Positions 6,799 to 7,634 of a stretch of 7,634 nucleotides of DNA are shown here, one piece after another. Position 1 is the stretch's first letter; each line of letters opens with the position of its first letter. This DNA comes from Acidobacteriota bacterium. GTDB taxonomy: Bacteria; Acidobacteriota; Terriglobia; Terriglobales; Acidobacteriaceae. The position numbers and the translations under genes are program-made. The stretch covers positions 1 to 7,634 of the forward strand of contig JAJXXG010001242.1 in NCBI GenBank assembly GCA_021781255.1, read 5' to 3'. The notes beneath the pieces are model-generated. The model was not told the DNA's origin. It made no database searches and worked only from the letters and a program-made list of their open reading frames with translations.

Positions 6799-7634
6799 TT
6801 ATCCGTTCACCTTCGTTTCAGTCTCTTCGTGATGCGCCTGCCTGTAGTCTCGGCGCAGCATCAAGGTCATAAATCCACCCAAAACAATCAGCGTCAACAT
6901 CGCGCCAATCTGTACAATCCGCGAAACGATTAGCGTGTGTGTATTCGTCGTCGGATCGTAGTGGTAGCAGTAGGTCAGAATGTTGTCCACCGGCGACCCA
7001 ATCTTGTTCGACGAGGCTTCATCCAGCCCAAGCAGCATGTCCTTCGGCGAATACTCCACGCCCATGTAGTACTGCGCGAGCTTGCCCTCCGGCGTCACAA
7101 TCTGGATCGAACTGGCGTGGGCAAACTGCATCAAATCGCTGCCCGGAACCTTCAGCTTCACGTAGCGGAATCCCACGGCATTCGTCAGCGTGTCGATATT
7201 GGCCTGCGTCCCGGTGAGGAAGTGCCACCCATCAGCCGTTTCAGGATGCCCGTAGCGCTTTAAGTAGATCGCCTTCTTCGACGCGGCCAGGTCCGTTCCC
7301 TCGGTGGGATCGATGCTGACCACGATGATGTTGAAATCCTTGCCGGGCACAAACCGCACCATCTGAAGCGCGCTCGCCAGTCCGTCCATCTCCTCGGAAC
7401 AGAGCATCGGGCAGCGGTAATACACCAGCGCCAGAATCGCCGGCCGCTTGCCGAGATAGTCCGCCAGCTTTACCTGCCTGCCGGTGTCGTCGGTAAAGGT
7501 CAGGTTCACCGGCAACTGCTCGTTCAGGTGCTGGTCAATGCCCACGCCGGATAACACCGAAGGCTTGGTGTTCTCCGGCCCCATGGTCTTTTCCTGGTCC
7601 TGGAGCGGCATGGTAGAGTAACCGGGCCTCTGCG
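6799..7634 (-). CDS. SCO1/SenC-family copper chaperone for CuA assembly, 5' end beyond the window
   Basis: A thioredoxin-fold membrane protein that delivers copper, or reduces the cysteines, for the CuA site of subunit II. Counting from the first in-window ATG (7611), residues 61-73 hold the metal-binding CxxxC motif YRCPMLCSEEM (C67, C71), and H165 in FAHASSIQIVTPEGKL is the conserved third ligand. A C-terminal transmembrane helix (about 231-251) followed by MLRRDYRQ anchors the protein, unlike the N-terminal anchor of mitochondrial Sco1. The frame is open upstream of 7611 to the window edge, reading QRPGYST before that Met, and no Shine-Dalgarno precedes it. The true start and a likely signal peptide therefore lie outside the window. 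It is followed by coxB after 4 nt, in line with a role in oxidase assembly. Confidence 0.93.
   Translation of the reverse strand, partial: QRPGYSTMPLQDQEKTMGPENTKPSVLSGVGIDQHLNEQLPVNLTFTDDTGRQVKLADYLGKRPAILALVYYRCPMLCSEEMDGLASALQMVRFVPGKDFNIIVVSIDPTEGTDLAASKKAIYLKRYGHPETADGWHFLTGTQANIDTLTNAVGFRYVKLKVPGSDLMQFAHASSIQIVTPEGKLAQYYMGVEYSPKDMLLGLDEASSNKIGSPVDNILTYCYHYDPTTNTHTLIVSRIVQIGAMLTLIVLGGFMTLMLRRDYRQAHHEETETKVNG

Noticed and set aside
1..7634. Mobile elements, CRISPR arrays, tRNA or rRNA genes
   Set aside because: I found no direct-repeat/spacer pattern, transposase-like frame, flanking inverted repeats or cloverleaf-like stretch; nearly all sequence is accounted for by seven protein genes and short spacers.

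Overview
The window comes from a GC-rich bacterium, and every gene I can support is on the minus strand, so the biological reading order runs from high to low coordinates. The combination of an SCO1/SenC protein, a caa3-type (A2 subfamily) oxidase operon, a class II CPD photolyase and a large secreted BNR-repeat protein best fits Acidobacteriota (Terriglobia-like). That assignment is from gene style and memory of the families, not from a search.

Region 7634-2981 is a tightly packed respiratory operon: sco (5' end outside the window), coxB (subunit II with CuA and a fused cytochrome c domain), coxA (subunit I), coxC (subunit III) and coxD (subunit IV). Junctions are +4, -4, -11 and +13 nt, which implies one transcript with translational coupling. 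Together they build a proton-pumping cytochrome c oxidase. SCO is expected to supply copper to CuA; electrons enter through the fused haem c and CuA of subunit II, and pass to haem a and the haem a3/CuB site of subunit I, where O2 is reduced. Subunit I has the Tyr-Ser arrangement of the A2 subfamily instead of the usual helix VI glutamate. Positions that normally bind the non-redox Mg2+ are altered in both subunits I and II.

A clear intrinsic terminator at 2926-2957 closes the operon. Next come a class II photolyase gene (about 2877-1474), a 185-nt spacer with a -10-like TATAAT, and the first 429 codons of an exported BNR-repeat protein (1288-1) that runs off the window edge. The longest reading frame of the photolyase would start inside the terminator, so I move its start downstream to a TTG with a well-placed GGAGG.

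I see no tRNA, rRNA, CRISPR array, insertion sequence or other mobile element. No gap between genes exceeds 300 bases. I do not see a wholly new system; the most notable points are the altered Mg2+ site, the terminator/start conflict at the photolyase, and the two genes cut by the window edges.
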